From the NCBI RefSeq assembly GCF_000350165.1, contig NZ_CAUI01000019.1, positions 1 through 64,000 of the forward strand: DNA of 64,000 nucleotides. The letters run 5' to 3'. The stretch's first letter is position 1, and each line of letters begins with the position of its first letter. Source of the stretch: Halanaerobium saccharolyticum subsp. saccharolyticum DSM 6643. Its GTDB lineage: Bacteria > Bacillota > Halanaerobiia > Halanaerobiales > Halanaerobiaceae. Below, piece after piece: positions 43,535 through 52,943 of the stretch. The notes under the pieces were generated by a model that ran no database searches, had not been told where the DNA came from, and saw only the letters and a list, made by a program, of their open reading frames with translations. Both the position numbers and the translations under genes were made by a program.

Positions 43535-44677
43535 AATATTTTTGAGAGCATTTAAAGCAAATTCTATTTCTTCGATGGTATTAAAATAACCGATGCTGAA
43601 ACGAAGGCTTCCTGCCGGGAAAGTACCTAATGTTTTGTGAGCAAATGGTGCACAATGTAGTCCAGATCTAGTCATAACATTATATTTTTCATCTAATTCG
43701 AAACTTAACTGCCCCAAATCTCTATCACCGGCTGTTATAGAAAATGTTGGCACCTGTTCTTTAAGATTGGCAGGGCCAATTATCTTTATTTCAGGTATTT
43801 TCTTTAGGCCTTCTAAAAATAATTTCCCCAATTTGTGTTCATGTTCTCTTATTTTCTCAATTCCTATTTTTTGTATGAATTCTACCCCTGCTTTTAAACC
43901 ACTGATTCCCATGGTATTCATGGTTCCACTTTCAAATTTATCTGGCAAAAAATTAGGCTGTGTTTCCTGATCAGATTTACTACCAGTTCCCCCTTCAATT
44001 AAAGGTTCCATTTCTGCAGCCATTTTTTTACTTATCGCAAAACCACCAGTTCCTGTTGGTCCCATTAGGGCTTTGTGACCTGTAAAAGCTAAAAAATCTA
44101 CTTTAAGTTTTTTGAAATCAATACCATAAACACCTGCAGCCTGAGCCGTGTCAAGCATAAAATAAACATTATTTTTAGCTGCAATTTCCCCTACTTCTTG
44201 AACTGGCATTATTGTACCACTTACATTTGAAGCATATGTTAAAATGATTAGTTTAGTTTTCTTATTAATAGCTGCTTTAACTTTCGCTGGATTCAATCTT
44301 CCTTTCTGATCACATTGTATGTAATCAACATCTATAATTCCATTCTTTTCAAGTCTATTTAATGGTCTTAAAACAGAATTATGTTCCATAGTTGAGGTTA
44401 TAACATGATCTCCTTTTTTCAAAATCCCTTTAATTCCAATATTTAGAGCATAAGTTATGTTGTGAGTAAAAATTATTTGTTTTATATTGTCAACATTAAA
44501 AAAATCAGCAATTGTGTTTCTGGCTTCAATAATTATTCGACCTGCTTTAAGAGAATCTTCATAGCCTCCGCGCCCTGGACTACAGCCAATATTGTCATAA
44601 TAGTTCAGGATTGCTTTTTTTACTACAGCCGCTTTATCTCTGCTTGTTGCTGCATTATCAAGATAAATCTTATCCAT
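43529..44677 (-). CDS. Class V aminotransferase, cysteine desulfurase family (selenium-linked type)
   Basis: A 382-aa PLP enzyme of the cysteine desulfurase group, resembling the EF2568-type subfamily found near selenium-dependent enzymes. Motifs: IYLDNAATSRDKAAVVKKAI, HNITYALNIGIKGI, ITSTMEHNSVLRPL, LDTAQAAGV, the PLP lysine in FTGHKALMGPTGTGG, and the catalytic Cys in SGLHCAPFAHKTLGTFP. It would release sulfur or selenium from cysteine or selenocysteine. It is transcribed divergently from the YedE transporter, at the border of the selenium/sulfur island, which suggests selenium mobilisation (inference). Confidence 0.83.
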   Translation of the reverse strand: MDKIYLDNAATSRDKAAVVKKAILNYYDNIGCSPGRGGYEDSLKAGRIIIEARNTIADFFNVDNIKQIIFTHNITYALNIGIKGILKKGDHVITSTMEHNSVLRPLNRLEKNGIIDVDYIQCDQKGRLNPAKVKAAINKKTKLIILTYASNVSGTIMPVQEVGEIAAKNNVYFMLDTAQAAGVYGIDFKKLKVDFLAFTGHKALMGPTGTGGFAISKKMAAEMEPLIEGGTGSKSDQETQPNFLPDKFESGTMNTMGISGLKAGVEFIQKIGIEKIREHEHKLGKLFLEGLKKIPEIKIIGPANLKEQVPTFSITAGDRDLGQLSFELDEKYNVMTRSGLHCAPFAHKTLGTFPAGSLRFSIGYFNTIEEIEFALNALKNIL

Positions 44678-44830
44678 TTTTATTCCTCCTCAGTTTTTTA
44701 TTAATGATTATTTTACTACAAATATTGCTAATTATAATCTTAAATATCAGCACCAACTGTTTTTATTATATGCTCATAACTATTATATTTCAAGAATTAT
44801 AAGAAAATATTATAAAAATAATAATATTAC

Positions 44831-44859
44831 TTTATATCGATAATAATTTATGCTATAAT
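44831..44859 (+). promoter_or_regulatory. Putative promoter of the yedE unit
   Basis: TTTATA (44831-44836), a 17-base spacer and TATAAT (44854-44859); the -35 is weak. Two small palindromes (TATCGATA at 44834-44841 and AATCATGATT at 44877-44886) flank it. Confidence 0.45.
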
Positions 44860-44907
44860 TTATGTGAAAGAAATAATAATCATGATTATGTCTTGGGGGA
44901 GGTAAAA

Positions 44908-45966
44908 ATGAATAGTAAAAAAGGTATTATTTTCACAGGGGGAATTATTGGTATTTTAGGAGGTTTACTAGTGGTCTTTGGTAACCCAGCTAACATGGGG
45001 ATTTGTGTAGCCTGTTTTATCAGAGACATTGCTGGTGCAGTTGGATTACATAGAGCGGCAGTTGTTCAAAACATAAGACCAGAAATTATAGGCTTTATTT
45101 TAGGAGCTTTTTTGATTGCTCGCAGTACAGGTGAATTCAAAGTTAAAGGTGGTTCTTCACCTATAACAAGATTTGTAATAGCTATGTTTGTGATGATTGG
45201 AGCCCTTGTATTTTTAGGGTGTCCTTTACGGATGGTGCTTAGATTAGCCGGAGGCGATTGGAATGCTATTGCCGGAATTATAGGTTTTGTTTTAGGGGTT
45301 TTAGCTGGCTCCCAACTTCTTAAAAAAGGTTTCACATTAGGTAGGAGTTATAAAATTAATCAGATAAATGGATATATACTACCAATTATTGCAGTTGTTT
45401 TATTGATTTTTAGAATAGTAAGACCTTCTTTTATAATTTTTAGTGAGAAGGGTCCTGGTGCAAGCTATGCATTCTGGGCAATTGCACTTGCAGCAGGGAT
45501 AATTATTGGAATTTTGGCTCAGAGAAGTAGAATTTGTATGGCCGGAGGAATTAGAGATCTTTATTTAATCAAAGATTCTCATTTAATTACTGGTTTTATT
45601 TCAATTTTTATTTTTGCTTTTATAGTGAACCTAATTTTTGGTAATTTCAATCCAGGTTTTGCAGGCCAGCCAGCAGCCCACAGTCAGTGGCTCTGGAATC
45701 TTTTAGGTATGTTTTTAACTGGTCTTGGTTCAGTAATGCTTGGTGGCTGTCCACTTCGTCAAACTATTTTAGCAGGTGAAGGTAATACTGATTCGGCTGT
45801 AGCTTTTGTTGGTTATTTAGTGGGAGCAGCTATTTCTCATAATTTTGGATTGGCTGGATCAGGTAGTGGAGTGTCTACTAATGGTAGAATAGCTGTAATC
45901 AGTGGGATTGTAATTTTATTTATAATTGCCTATAGCAGCATTCAATTTAATAAAAAAGCAGTATAA
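44908..45966 (+). CDS. yedE: YedE-family putative selenium transporter
   Basis: A 352-aa membrane protein with about ten helices of the YeeE/YedE sulfur-transport superfamily; the length and motif set match the selenium-associated YedE subgroup. Two repeats each carry a conserved Cys-containing signature: NPANMGICVACFIRDI with LGCPLRMVLRLAGGDWNA, and RSRICMAGGIRDLYLIKD with LGGCPLRQTILAGEGNTDS. Such transporters are thought to move selenium or thiosulfate-type sulfur across the membrane. ATG 44908 follows GGGGGAGG. It heads a long co-directional series that ends with selD. Confidence 0.88.
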   Translation: MNSKKGIIFTGGIIGILGGLLVVFGNPANMGICVACFIRDIAGAVGLHRAAVVQNIRPEIIGFILGAFLIARSTGEFKVKGGSSPITRFVIAMFVMIGALVFLGCPLRMVLRLAGGDWNAIAGIIGFVLGVLAGSQLLKKGFTLGRSYKINQINGYILPIIAVVLLIFRIVRPSFIIFSEKGPGASYAFWAIALAAGIIIGILAQRSRICMAGGIRDLYLIKDSHLITGFISIFIFAFIVNLIFGNFNPGFAGQPAAHSQWLWNLLGMFLTGLGSVMLGGCPLRQTILAGEGNTDSAVAFVGYLVGAAISHNFGLAGSGSGVSTNGRIAVISGIVILFIIAYSSIQFNKKAV

Positions 45967-45997
45967 AGTATTTTTTAAAACACTAAGGAGGAAAACA

Positions 45998-46783
45998 ATG
46001 AAAAATAAAAATGTAATAGCGGTAGTTTTATTAACAGCAGTATTTTTATCAATTAATCTTATTGGGGCAGCACAGGTGGGTGCTGAGGATTTAATAGTTG
46101 TAGGTACAGGTGGTAATTATAACCCCTGGTGTTTCCAAAAAAATGGTAAATTACAAGGCTTCGAAATTGATGTTTGGAATGAGATATCTAAAAGGACAGG
46201 TTATAAGGTTGAGTTTAAGATTGCTGAATTTAGTGGACTAATGGGAATGTTAGATACAAATAAAGTTGACACTGTTGCCCATCAGATGTCTATTACACCA
46301 GAAAGAGAAAAAAAGTATGTTTTTACTACACCATATGCTTATAGTAAATATGATTTTATAGTAAAAAAAGATAGTTCTTATCAATCTATGGAAGATTTAA
46401 AAAATAAGAAAATTGGTGCTTGGTTGGGTGGAAATGGCCAAAGAACTTTAGAAAATTTAGATAAAGAAAAAGAACTTAAATTAAATAAAAAATATTACGA
46501 TGGTGCTCCTTTAGAAAAACTAGTTGAATCTGGAAGACTTGATGCTTGTTGGCAGTCAGCTGTTAAATCTAAATCTGTAATTGAACAAGAAAATATGGAT
46601 TTAAGATTAATGGGGGTAAATACAACAATTGGAACTGAAATTAATGCTTATGCATTTACCAAAAATAGTGATAGTCAAAATAAAATAACTGAAATAAATA
46701 AAGCCATTAATGCCATGCATGATGATGGAACATTATCTTCTTTATCAATGAAATGGTTCGATATTGAAACAACTACAAAATAA
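45998..46783 (+). CDS. Amino-acid ABC transporter solute-binding protein
   Basis: A 261-aa family 3 binding protein with a signal peptide (1-29, VLLTAVFLSINLIGAAQVGA). Features: GNYNPWCFQKNGKLQGFEIDVWNEI, KIAEFSGLMGMLDTNKVDTVAHQMSITPEREKKYVF. Ligand class: polar amino acids, possibly cystine, given the FliY-like style and the sulfur/selenium surroundings; this is inference. AAGGAGG ribosome-binding site. Its permease and ATPase lie downstream, past the symporter gene. Confidence 0.87.
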   Translation: MKNKNVIAVVLLTAVFLSINLIGAAQVGAEDLIVVGTGGNYNPWCFQKNGKLQGFEIDVWNEISKRTGYKVEFKIAEFSGLMGMLDTNKVDTVAHQMSITPEREKKYVFTTPYAYSKYDFIVKKDSSYQSMEDLKNKKIGAWLGGNGQRTLENLDKEKELKLNKKYYDGAPLEKLVESGRLDACWQSAVKSKSVIEQENMDLRLMGVNTTIGTEINAYAFTKNSDSQNKITEINKAINAMHDDGTLSSLSMKWFDIETTTK

Positions 46784-46826
46784 TCAATTATTAATTAAAA
46801 TAGATATTTTGGAGGAGTAATTTAAT

Positions 46827-48008
46827 ATGAGCAAAAAGAAATTAACAGATCACCTGGTATTTAGGCTGGTAATAGCTGTTTTTACAGGTGTTCTTTTAGG
46901 TGTTTTTGTAAATAAAGATTTAATGCAAATTATTTCTACTATTAAGTATGTTTTAGGACAACTGATTTTTTATTCTGTACCACTTGTTATTATCGGATTT
47001 ATAGCACCTTCAATAACTAGACTAAAGGAAAAAGCAAGCAAATTATTAGGACAGGCTGTTTCAATTGCTTATTTGTCGTCAGTTGGGGCTGCAATATTTT
47101 CTATTCTGGCAGGTAAAATAATAATTCCATATTTACAGATAGCAGAAGAAACAACTGCATTAAAAGAGCTTCCAGAAATTATGTTTCAGCTTGATATACC
47201 ATCGATTATGCCGGTAATGAGTGCTCTTGTACTCGCTCTTTTTGTTGGATTATCAGCTGCCTGGACTAAGGCAGAAATAGTTCCTGAGATCCTAGAAGAA
47301 ATTCAGAATATGATTTTATCATTAGTAGAAAAAATAATTATTCCAATTTTACCATTTTTCATTGCAACAACATTTGCTGAGCTGGCATATGAAGGAACGA
47401 TAACTGAGCACTTACCAGTTTTTCTGACAGTGATAATTTTAGTTTTAATTGGACATTATATTTGGTTAACTGTACTTTATTCTATTGCAGGAATGATATC
47501 AGGCGAGAATCCAATTGAAGTTGTAAAACATTACTTACCGGCATATTTAACTGCTATTGGTACAATGTCTAGTGCTGCAACACTACCAGTGTCATTAAAA
47601 TCTGCTAATAAGTCTAAGGTATTAGAAAAAGAAATAACCAATTTTGCGATACCACTTGGAGCAACTATCCACCTATGTGGTTCAGTTTTAACAGAGACCT
47701 TTTTTGTTATGGTAATTTCTAAAGTTCTTTATGGAAGTGTACCACCACTTCCTACTATGTTTTTATTTGCTTTATTACTCGGTATATTTGCAATTGGAGC
47801 TCCTGGTGTTCCGGGAGGGACTGTTATGGCTTCCTTGGGTTTGGTTACTGGTATATTAGGTTTTGATCAGACAGGTGTAGGTCTAGTTTTAACAATATTT
47901 GCTATTCAAGATAGTTTTGGAACTGCCTGTAATATAACAGGAGATGGAGCTATTGCTCTAATGCTTACTGGTTTGAATAAAAAGAAAGCTGCAAAAAAGG
48001 CTGCGTAA
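46827..48008 (+). CDS. Dicarboxylate/amino-acid:cation symporter (DAACS)
   Basis: A 393-aa secondary transporter of the DAACS family, with eight membrane helices and two hairpins. The serine-rich hairpin reads IGTMSSAATLPVSLKSA, followed by FAIPLGATIHLCGSV; the second hairpin has GAPGVPGGTVM and the helix-8 motif is ACNITGDGAIAL. Substrates in the family are Asp/Glu, dicarboxylates, Ser/Thr or cystine. It is inserted between the binding protein and the permease of an ABC importer, so both systems may handle the same amino acid. Confidence 0.88.
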   Translation: MSKKKLTDHLVFRLVIAVFTGVLLGVFVNKDLMQIISTIKYVLGQLIFYSVPLVIIGFIAPSITRLKEKASKLLGQAVSIAYLSSVGAAIFSILAGKIIIPYLQIAEETTALKELPEIMFQLDIPSIMPVMSALVLALFVGLSAAWTKAEIVPEILEEIQNMILSLVEKIIIPILPFFIATTFAELAYEGTITEHLPVFLTVIILVLIGHYIWLTVLYSIAGMISGENPIEVVKHYLPAYLTAIGTMSSAATLPVSLKSANKSKVLEKEITNFAIPLGATIHLCGSVLTETFFVMVISKVLYGSVPPLPTMFLFALLLGIFAIGAPGVPGGTVMASLGLVTGILGFDQTGVGLVLTIFAIQDSFGTACNITGDGAIALMLTGLNKKKAAKKAA

Positions 48009-48069
48009 TTTCAAATTATCCTTTTAAATTTAATAATATATATAATAATGAGTGAGGCTGAAAATAATA

Positions 48070-48732
48070 ATGTTTGATATTAATTATGCTATAAATTTAT
48101 TCCCGTTTATGCTTAAAAAATTAAATATAACCTTAAGTATATCTTTATTATCACTAATCTTTGGTTTAATAATAGCTTTAATTATTGCCTTTATCTGCAA
48201 TTGCAAATTTAAAGGTTTGTATTCTCTGGCAAAGATATATGTCTCATTTTTTAGGGGAACACCTTTAATTACCCAATTGTTTTTTCTATATTTTGGTCTT
48301 CCGCAAATCATACCTTTTTTTAATAGAGTTAATGGTTTTACAATTGCAATAATTGGTCTAAGCCTTAATTCAGGAGCTTATATGTCTGAAGCGATTAGGG
48401 GAGCTATTTCATCTATAGACAAAGGCCAGATGGAAGCTTCCTTGTCTGTTGGAATGAGTTATTTTCAGGCTATGAGGCGGATAATAATGCCTCAAGCCGC
48501 CCGAGTTGCAATCCCAACTCTTTTTAATAGCTTTATTAATATTATAAAAGGAACCGCCTTAACTTTTACAATAGGAGTAACTGAGGTTATGGCTACTGCA
48601 AAAATGGAAGGTGCTTCTTCTTACAGATATTTTGAAGCTTTTGCAAATGTAATAATAATATACTGGATTGTTGTTCAGTTATTTAGCTTTATCCAGCAAA
48701 AAATTGAAATAAAGATGAGCAAAGCATATTAA
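48070..48732 (+). CDS. Amino-acid ABC transporter permease
   Basis: A 220-aa HisM/ArtM-type permease with five membrane segments: [47 protein letters not shown], and the EAA loop [38 protein letters not shown]. Start ATG 48070 is taken; GTGAGG at 48052-48057 is a weak, distant ribosome-binding site. Pairs with the ATPase 11 bases downstream. Confidence 0.88.
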   Translation: MFDINYAINLFPFMLKKLNITLSISLLSLIFGLIIALIIAFICNCKFKGLYSLAKIYVSFFRGTPLITQLFFLYFGLPQIIPFFNRVNGFTIAIIGLSLNSGAYMSEAIRGAISSIDKGQMEASLSVGMSYFQAMRRIIMPQAARVAIPTLFNSFINIIKGTALTFTIGVTEVMATAKMEGASSYRYFEAFANVIIIYWIVVQLFSFIQQKIEIKMSKAY

Positions 48733-48743
48733 GGTGGTTATAT

Positions 48744-49475
48744 ATGATAAAAATTGAAAAACTCTATAAAAAATTTAATAATCTTGAAGTATTAAAGGGA
48801 ATTGATTTAGAAATCAAAAAAGGTGAAGTTATAGTAGTTATAGGTCCATCAGGTACAGGTAAATCGACACTGTTAAGATGCTTAAATTATTTAGAAAGTC
48901 CAGATAGTGGGATAATTGAAATTGGAAATATGAAAATAGACACTGAAAATGTGAATAAACATGAAATTTCTGCACTGAGAAGAAATAGTTCTATGGTTTT
49001 TCAAACTTATAATTTATTTAAAAACAAAACAGCTCTAGAAAATATAACTGAATCTTTGATTACTGTAAAAAAAATAAATAAACAAAAAGCAGAAAAAATT
49101 GGTCTAAATATCTTAGCCCAGATAGGTTTAAGTGATAAAAAAGATAATTACCCTTCTCAATTATCCGGAGGACAGAAACAACGAATCGGAATTGGAAGAG
49201 CAATGGCAGTAAATCCAGAAGTAATTTTATTTGATGAACCTACTTCATCTTTAGATCCTGAACTTGTTGGCGAAGTTTTAGATGTTATAAAATCTTTAGC
49301 AAAAAATAATATGACGATGTTAATTGTCACTCATGAAATGGGTTTTGCTAAAGAAGCTGCAGATAGAGTTATTTTTATGGATGAAGGAAAAATAATTGAA
49401 GAAAATAAAGCAGATATAATATTTAATAATCCTCAAAATGAAAGAACAAAGGAATTTTTAAATAAAGTATTATAA
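48744..49475 (+). CDS. Amino-acid ABC transporter ATP-binding protein
   Basis: 243 aa of the GlnQ/ArtP type. Walker [21 protein letters not shown]-loop [18 protein letters not shown], signature [17 protein letters not shown], Walker [21 protein letters not shown] and the switch [12 protein letters not shown]. It energises the permease before it and presumably uses the binding protein at 45998-46783. Confidence 0.92.
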   Translation: MIKIEKLYKKFNNLEVLKGIDLEIKKGEVIVVIGPSGTGKSTLLRCLNYLESPDSGIIEIGNMKIDTENVNKHEISALRRNSSMVFQTYNLFKNKTALENITESLITVKKINKQKAEKIGLNILAQIGLSDKKDNYPSQLSGGQKQRIGIGRAMAVNPEVILFDEPTSSLDPELVGEVLDVIKSLAKNNMTMLIVTHEMGFAKEAADRVIFMDEGKIIEENKADIIFNNPQNERTKEFLNKVL

Positions 49476-49571
49476 CTCTAATTTTAAAATTTAATTATAA
49501 TTTTGGCTGATATATTGGATTTGAAAAATTAATAATTAAAATCTAGAATAACACAATAGGAGGAAATAATA

Positions 49572-49778
49572 ATGAAAAAGGTAGATGCTCGTGGACGTTC
49601 TTGTCCTGAACCTGTTGTAATGACAAAAGAAGCATTAGAAAATAGTCAAGAAGATTTAGAGATACTTGTTGGAGAAGAAGTTGCAAAAGAAAATGTGAGC
49701 CGTTTTGTCAGAAAATCAGGAGCTGAAGTTGAAGAAAGTGAAATTGAAGATGGCTATAAGCTGATTGTAACAAGATAA
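49572..49778 (+). CDS. tusA: TusA-family sulfurtransferase (SirA-like)
   Basis: A 68-aa TusA/SirA-fold protein: KVDARGRSCPEPVVMTKEAL carries the CPxP motif (Cys11 or so) that binds persulfide sulfur or perhaps selenium. The C-terminus KSGAEVEESEIEDGYKLIVTR is typical. TusA-like carriers relay sulfur between desulfurases and acceptors; here, with YedE, YedF and SelD, transport of selenium to selenophosphate synthetase is likely (inference). Confidence 0.9.
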   Translation: MKKVDARGRSCPEPVVMTKEALENSQEDLEILVGEEVAKENVSRFVRKSGAEVEESEIEDGYKLIVTR

Positions 49779-49817
49779 TAAAAATATTTGATGTGTTAGA
49801 GGGTTGGAGGATTAAAA

Positions 49818-50444
49818 ATGCTAATCGATATTCATATGCATGAAAGTAGATATTCTTCTGATAGTTATGTTTCTTTAGAAGAAATAGTTGCTAAAGCAAA
49901 GTCTATAGGTTTAGACGGAATCTGTATAACTGATCATGAGAGTAATCAAATTAAAGCTGAAGCAACTAAGTTATCCGTTCAAGAAGATTTTCCAATTATA
50001 GTGGGTGCAGAAGTTTTGACTCAAGCAGGTGATATTCTTGTTTTTGGATTGAATGACTTACCTAAAGAGAAGATTCCAGCTCAGGATTTAATTGATTCAG
50101 TTAATAGAGCTGGAGGGGTTGCTATTGCTGCCCATCCTTTTAGAGATAATGGAAGAGGAATTGGTGAAGAAATAAGAAAATTAACTGGTTTAGCTGGAAT
50201 AGAAACTTTTAATGGCAGTACTAAACCCGATCATAACTTTCAAGCTTACAGTTTGGCCTTAGAATTAGAGCTACCCTGCTTAGGTGGTAGCGATACTCAT
50301 GTAATTGAGAGAGTAGGTAAATTTGTTACTTCTTTTCCTGACTGGGTTAGTACTACTAAAGATTTAATTAAAGCAGTAAAAAATGGTAAAGTTAAACCGG
50401 TTAAATATAATCATAAAGATAGATCAAATCGTGAGATCAGCTAA
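49818..50444 (+). CDS. PHP-domain metal-dependent hydrolase
   Basis: A 208-aa PHP protein: LIDIHMHESRYSSDSYVSLEEI, CITDHESNQIKAEA, AAHPFRDNGRG and CLGGSDTHVIERVG carry the metal-binding His/Asp/Glu set. It may be a phosphatase, phosphoesterase or nuclease; the substrate is unknown. It lies 17 bases before the glycosyltransferase gene and in the selenium/sulfur series, so an unusual sugar-linked step in that series is conceivable. Confidence 0.8.
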   Translation: MLIDIHMHESRYSSDSYVSLEEIVAKAKSIGLDGICITDHESNQIKAEATKLSVQEDFPIIVGAEVLTQAGDILVFGLNDLPKEKIPAQDLIDSVNRAGGVAIAAHPFRDNGRGIGEEIRKLTGLAGIETFNGSTKPDHNFQAYSLALELELPCLGGSDTHVIERVGKFVTSFPDWVSTTKDLIKAVKNGKVKPVKYNHKDRSNREIS

Positions 50445-50461
50445 GATTGAGGTGAGATAAG

Positions 50462-51685
50462 ATGAAAAAGATACTTCATATTTTAGCTCAAAGGCCTGAA
50501 AAAACAGGCAGCGGTATTTTCTTGCAGAATATAGTCAAAATAGCAGCTAAAAATGGATATGAACAAGCAGTTATTAGTGGAGTTCCGGCTAATTTAGAAG
50601 AAGTTGATCTTGGAGCTATAGATAAACAGAAGTTTTATCCAGTTAAATTTGGGACAGACAAAATTCCTTTTCCGGTAGTTGGAATGAGTAATGTTATGCC
50701 ATATCGGAGTGAAAAGTATAAAAATTTAACAGTTGAGATGCTTAAAAAATGGAAAACGGCTTTCAAAGAACAGATAATTAAAGCAGTAGAAGAGTTTAAG
50801 CCAGATGTGATTCTAGTCCATCATCTTTGGATCTTGACTTCTTTGCTTTCGGATTTAGTGACTGAGATTCCGATTAAAGCTATCTGTCATGGAACTGGAT
50901 TAAGACAGTTAAACCAAGCCGAAAAATTTGCTGATTATGTTATTGCAGGTTGTAAAAAGGTTGATACAATTTTTGCACTCCATAGCGATCAGAAGCAAAA
51001 AATAAGTCGTCTTTATGATATTAATTCTGATAGGATTACAGTCGTTGGCAGTGGTTATGATTCTGATATCTTTTATCCTTCAGATAACAGTCAGATTGTA
51101 AAGCCAATACAGATTGTTTATGCCGGTAAGCTAAGCTATGCTAAAGGACTTAAATCGCTAATTTATGTCTGCAGCAACCTTAGTTCTGAATTTGATTTAG
51201 AACTTAAACTTGTAGGTGGGGGTAGTGGAGAAGAGGCAGAATGTATAAAAGAGTTAGCAATGGCAGCCGACTGTTCGATTGAAATGCCGGGCCTTGTTTC
51301 TCAAGCTCAATTAGGGAAGATTTTTAGGAAATCTGATATTTTTTGTTTACCTTCTTTTTACGAAGGACTGCCGCTAGTATTAATTGAAGCTTTAGCTTCT
51401 GGCTTGCAAGTAGTAACTACTGATCTAGAAGGAGTTAAAAGCTGGCTGGGAGATCAGATAAATAAGACTGGAGCTGTCGAATATGTAGAACTTCCTGAAT
51501 TAAAAAAATCACATATTCCAGTTGAATCCGAACTGCCTGATTTTGAAAACCGCTTAAAGACTGGAATTGAAAGCCAGATTGATAGACTAAGAAGTGGAAA
51601 TGATTTGAATGGGCCAAAGTTTAGAGAAAAAGTTGAAAGATGGTCCTGGGCTGAGGTATTTAAAAAAATGGAAGATTACTTTTAA
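50462..51685 (+). CDS. GT4-type glycosyltransferase
   Basis: A 407-aa GT-B glycosyltransferase. N-terminal half: ILHILAQRPEKTGSGIFLQNIVKIAAKNGY and HHLWILTS; C-terminal half: IVYAGKLSYAKGLKSLI, LVGGGSGEEAECIK, FCLPSFYEGLPLVLIEALASGLQVVTT, including the glutamates (E-x7-E) of retaining enzymes. The acceptor is unknown. Its place in a selenium/sulfur cluster between TusA/PHP and a cysteine-rich reductase is unexpected; cell-wall or exopolysaccharide genes are absent nearby. Selenosugar-type synthesis is one speculative role. Confidence 0.8.
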   Translation: MKKILHILAQRPEKTGSGIFLQNIVKIAAKNGYEQAVISGVPANLEEVDLGAIDKQKFYPVKFGTDKIPFPVVGMSNVMPYRSEKYKNLTVEMLKKWKTAFKEQIIKAVEEFKPDVILVHHLWILTSLLSDLVTEIPIKAICHGTGLRQLNQAEKFADYVIAGCKKVDTIFALHSDQKQKISRLYDINSDRITVVGSGYDSDIFYPSDNSQIVKPIQIVYAGKLSYAKGLKSLIYVCSNLSSEFDLELKLVGGGSGEEAECIKELAMAADCSIEMPGLVSQAQLGKIFRKSDIFCLPSFYEGLPLVLIEALASGLQVVTTDLEGVKSWLGDQINKTGAVEYVELPELKKSHIPVESELPDFENRLKTGIESQIDRLRSGNDLNGPKFREKVERWSWAEVFKKMEDYF

Positions 51686-51779
51686 AAATATTAAAATTCG
51701 AGAAATTATTCAAATATTATTTGGACTTATTTATGAAAAGCAAAAAACACTAAACTAGAAAATTGGAGGAAAATAATTT

Positions 51780-52931
51780 ATGCAGAGTATAGAAGAAATT
51801 TTTGATGTTTTAGATGGAGAGTTAGAAGGACATGGTCCCATTGCAATGAAAAATATGGTAGAAAATGAAGGAAAAAATGTTGTAGGTACCTATTGTGTTT
51901 TCACACCTTATGAGGTGATAAGGGCTGCTGATGCAGTTCCGGTAACCCTCTGCAGTACCAGCAATGATACTATTGACGAAGCAGAAAAAGATTTGCCCAG
52001 AAATTTATGTCCGCTGATCAAATCAAGTTATGGCTTTGCAATTACCGATAAATGCCCCTATTTCCATTTTGCAGATATTATTGTTGGTGAAACAACCTGT
52101 GATGGTAAGAAAAAAATGTACGAATACTTAGATGAAGTGACACCTGTGCATGTTATGCAGCTGCCTCAATCAGCTGAGCGGGAAGCTGATTTTGATTTTT
52201 GGAAAAATGAAGTAGTCTTATTAAAAGAACGATTAGAAGAAAAATTTGAGACAGAAATTACTGAAGAGCGTTTAGAAAAAGAAATAAAAATCAAAAATGA
52301 GGAAAGAAATACCTTAAAAGAATTTTATGAACTGGCAAAATTGAATCCTGCTCCGATTTATGGAACTGAAATTTTTAAAGTTTTAAATAGATCTAACTAT
52401 ACCTTTGATAAAGAAATTGCAAATAAGAGGACAAAAGCAATTACTGAAAAAGTTTTAGCTAAGTATAATCAGGGAGAAAAAAGAATCAGCGAAAATGCAC
52501 CGAGAATTTTAGTTACTGGCTGCCCAATGGGTGCTGCTACACTAAAAGTTATTGAAGCAATTGAAAATAATGGCGGTTCAGTAGTTTGTTTGGAAAACTG
52601 TACTGGCTTAAAACCTAATGAAGAGACTGTAGATCAGGACAAAAGTCCAATCGATGCAATTGCAGAAAAATATTTAAATACTCCTTGTTCCTGTATGAGT
52701 CCTAATGATAACAGGGTGGAGCTAATAAACAGATTGGTAGAAGAGTACCAGGTTGATGGAGTTGTAGACATGATTTTGCAGGCCTGCCATACTTATAATG
52801 TTGAGACAAAAAGAATTAAAGACGAGCTGAAAGAATCTAATACTCCTTATATCAATATTGAAACCGATTATTCGGAATCAGATAAGGGTCAATTAGGAAC
52901 TCGCTTAACTGCATTTTTAGAAATGCTGTAA
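51780..52931 (+). CDS. Double-cubane-cluster reductase (2-hydroxyacyl-CoA dehydratase-like)
   Basis: 383 aa of the HgdB/FldB-like family, most like the double-cubane-cluster-containing anaerobic reductases. Cluster cysteines appear at NLCPLIKS, TDKCPYFHFAD, ETTCDGKKKMYE, and in the C-terminal half VTGCPMG, ENCTGLK, TPCSCMSPNDNR and QACHTY. Together with the downstream activator it would use ATP to drive low-potential electrons onto a substrate. Such pairs are often found in anaerobes with unknown substrates. AGGAGG-like GGAGG ribosome-binding site. The position in a selenium/sulfur island suggests a sulfur- or selenium-containing substrate (inference). Confidence 0.85.
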   Translation: MQSIEEIFDVLDGELEGHGPIAMKNMVENEGKNVVGTYCVFTPYEVIRAADAVPVTLCSTSNDTIDEAEKDLPRNLCPLIKSSYGFAITDKCPYFHFADIIVGETTCDGKKKMYEYLDEVTPVHVMQLPQSAEREADFDFWKNEVVLLKERLEEKFETEITEERLEKEIKIKNEERNTLKEFYELAKLNPAPIYGTEIFKVLNRSNYTFDKEIANKRTKAITEKVLAKYNQGEKRISENAPRILVTGCPMGAATLKVIEAIENNGGSVVCLENCTGLKPNEETVDQDKSPIDAIAEKYLNTPCSCMSPNDNRVELINRLVEEYQVDGVVDMILQACHTYNVETKRIKDELKESNTPYINIETDYSESDKGQLGTRLTAFLEML

Positions 52932-52943
52932 AGGAGCTACAAA

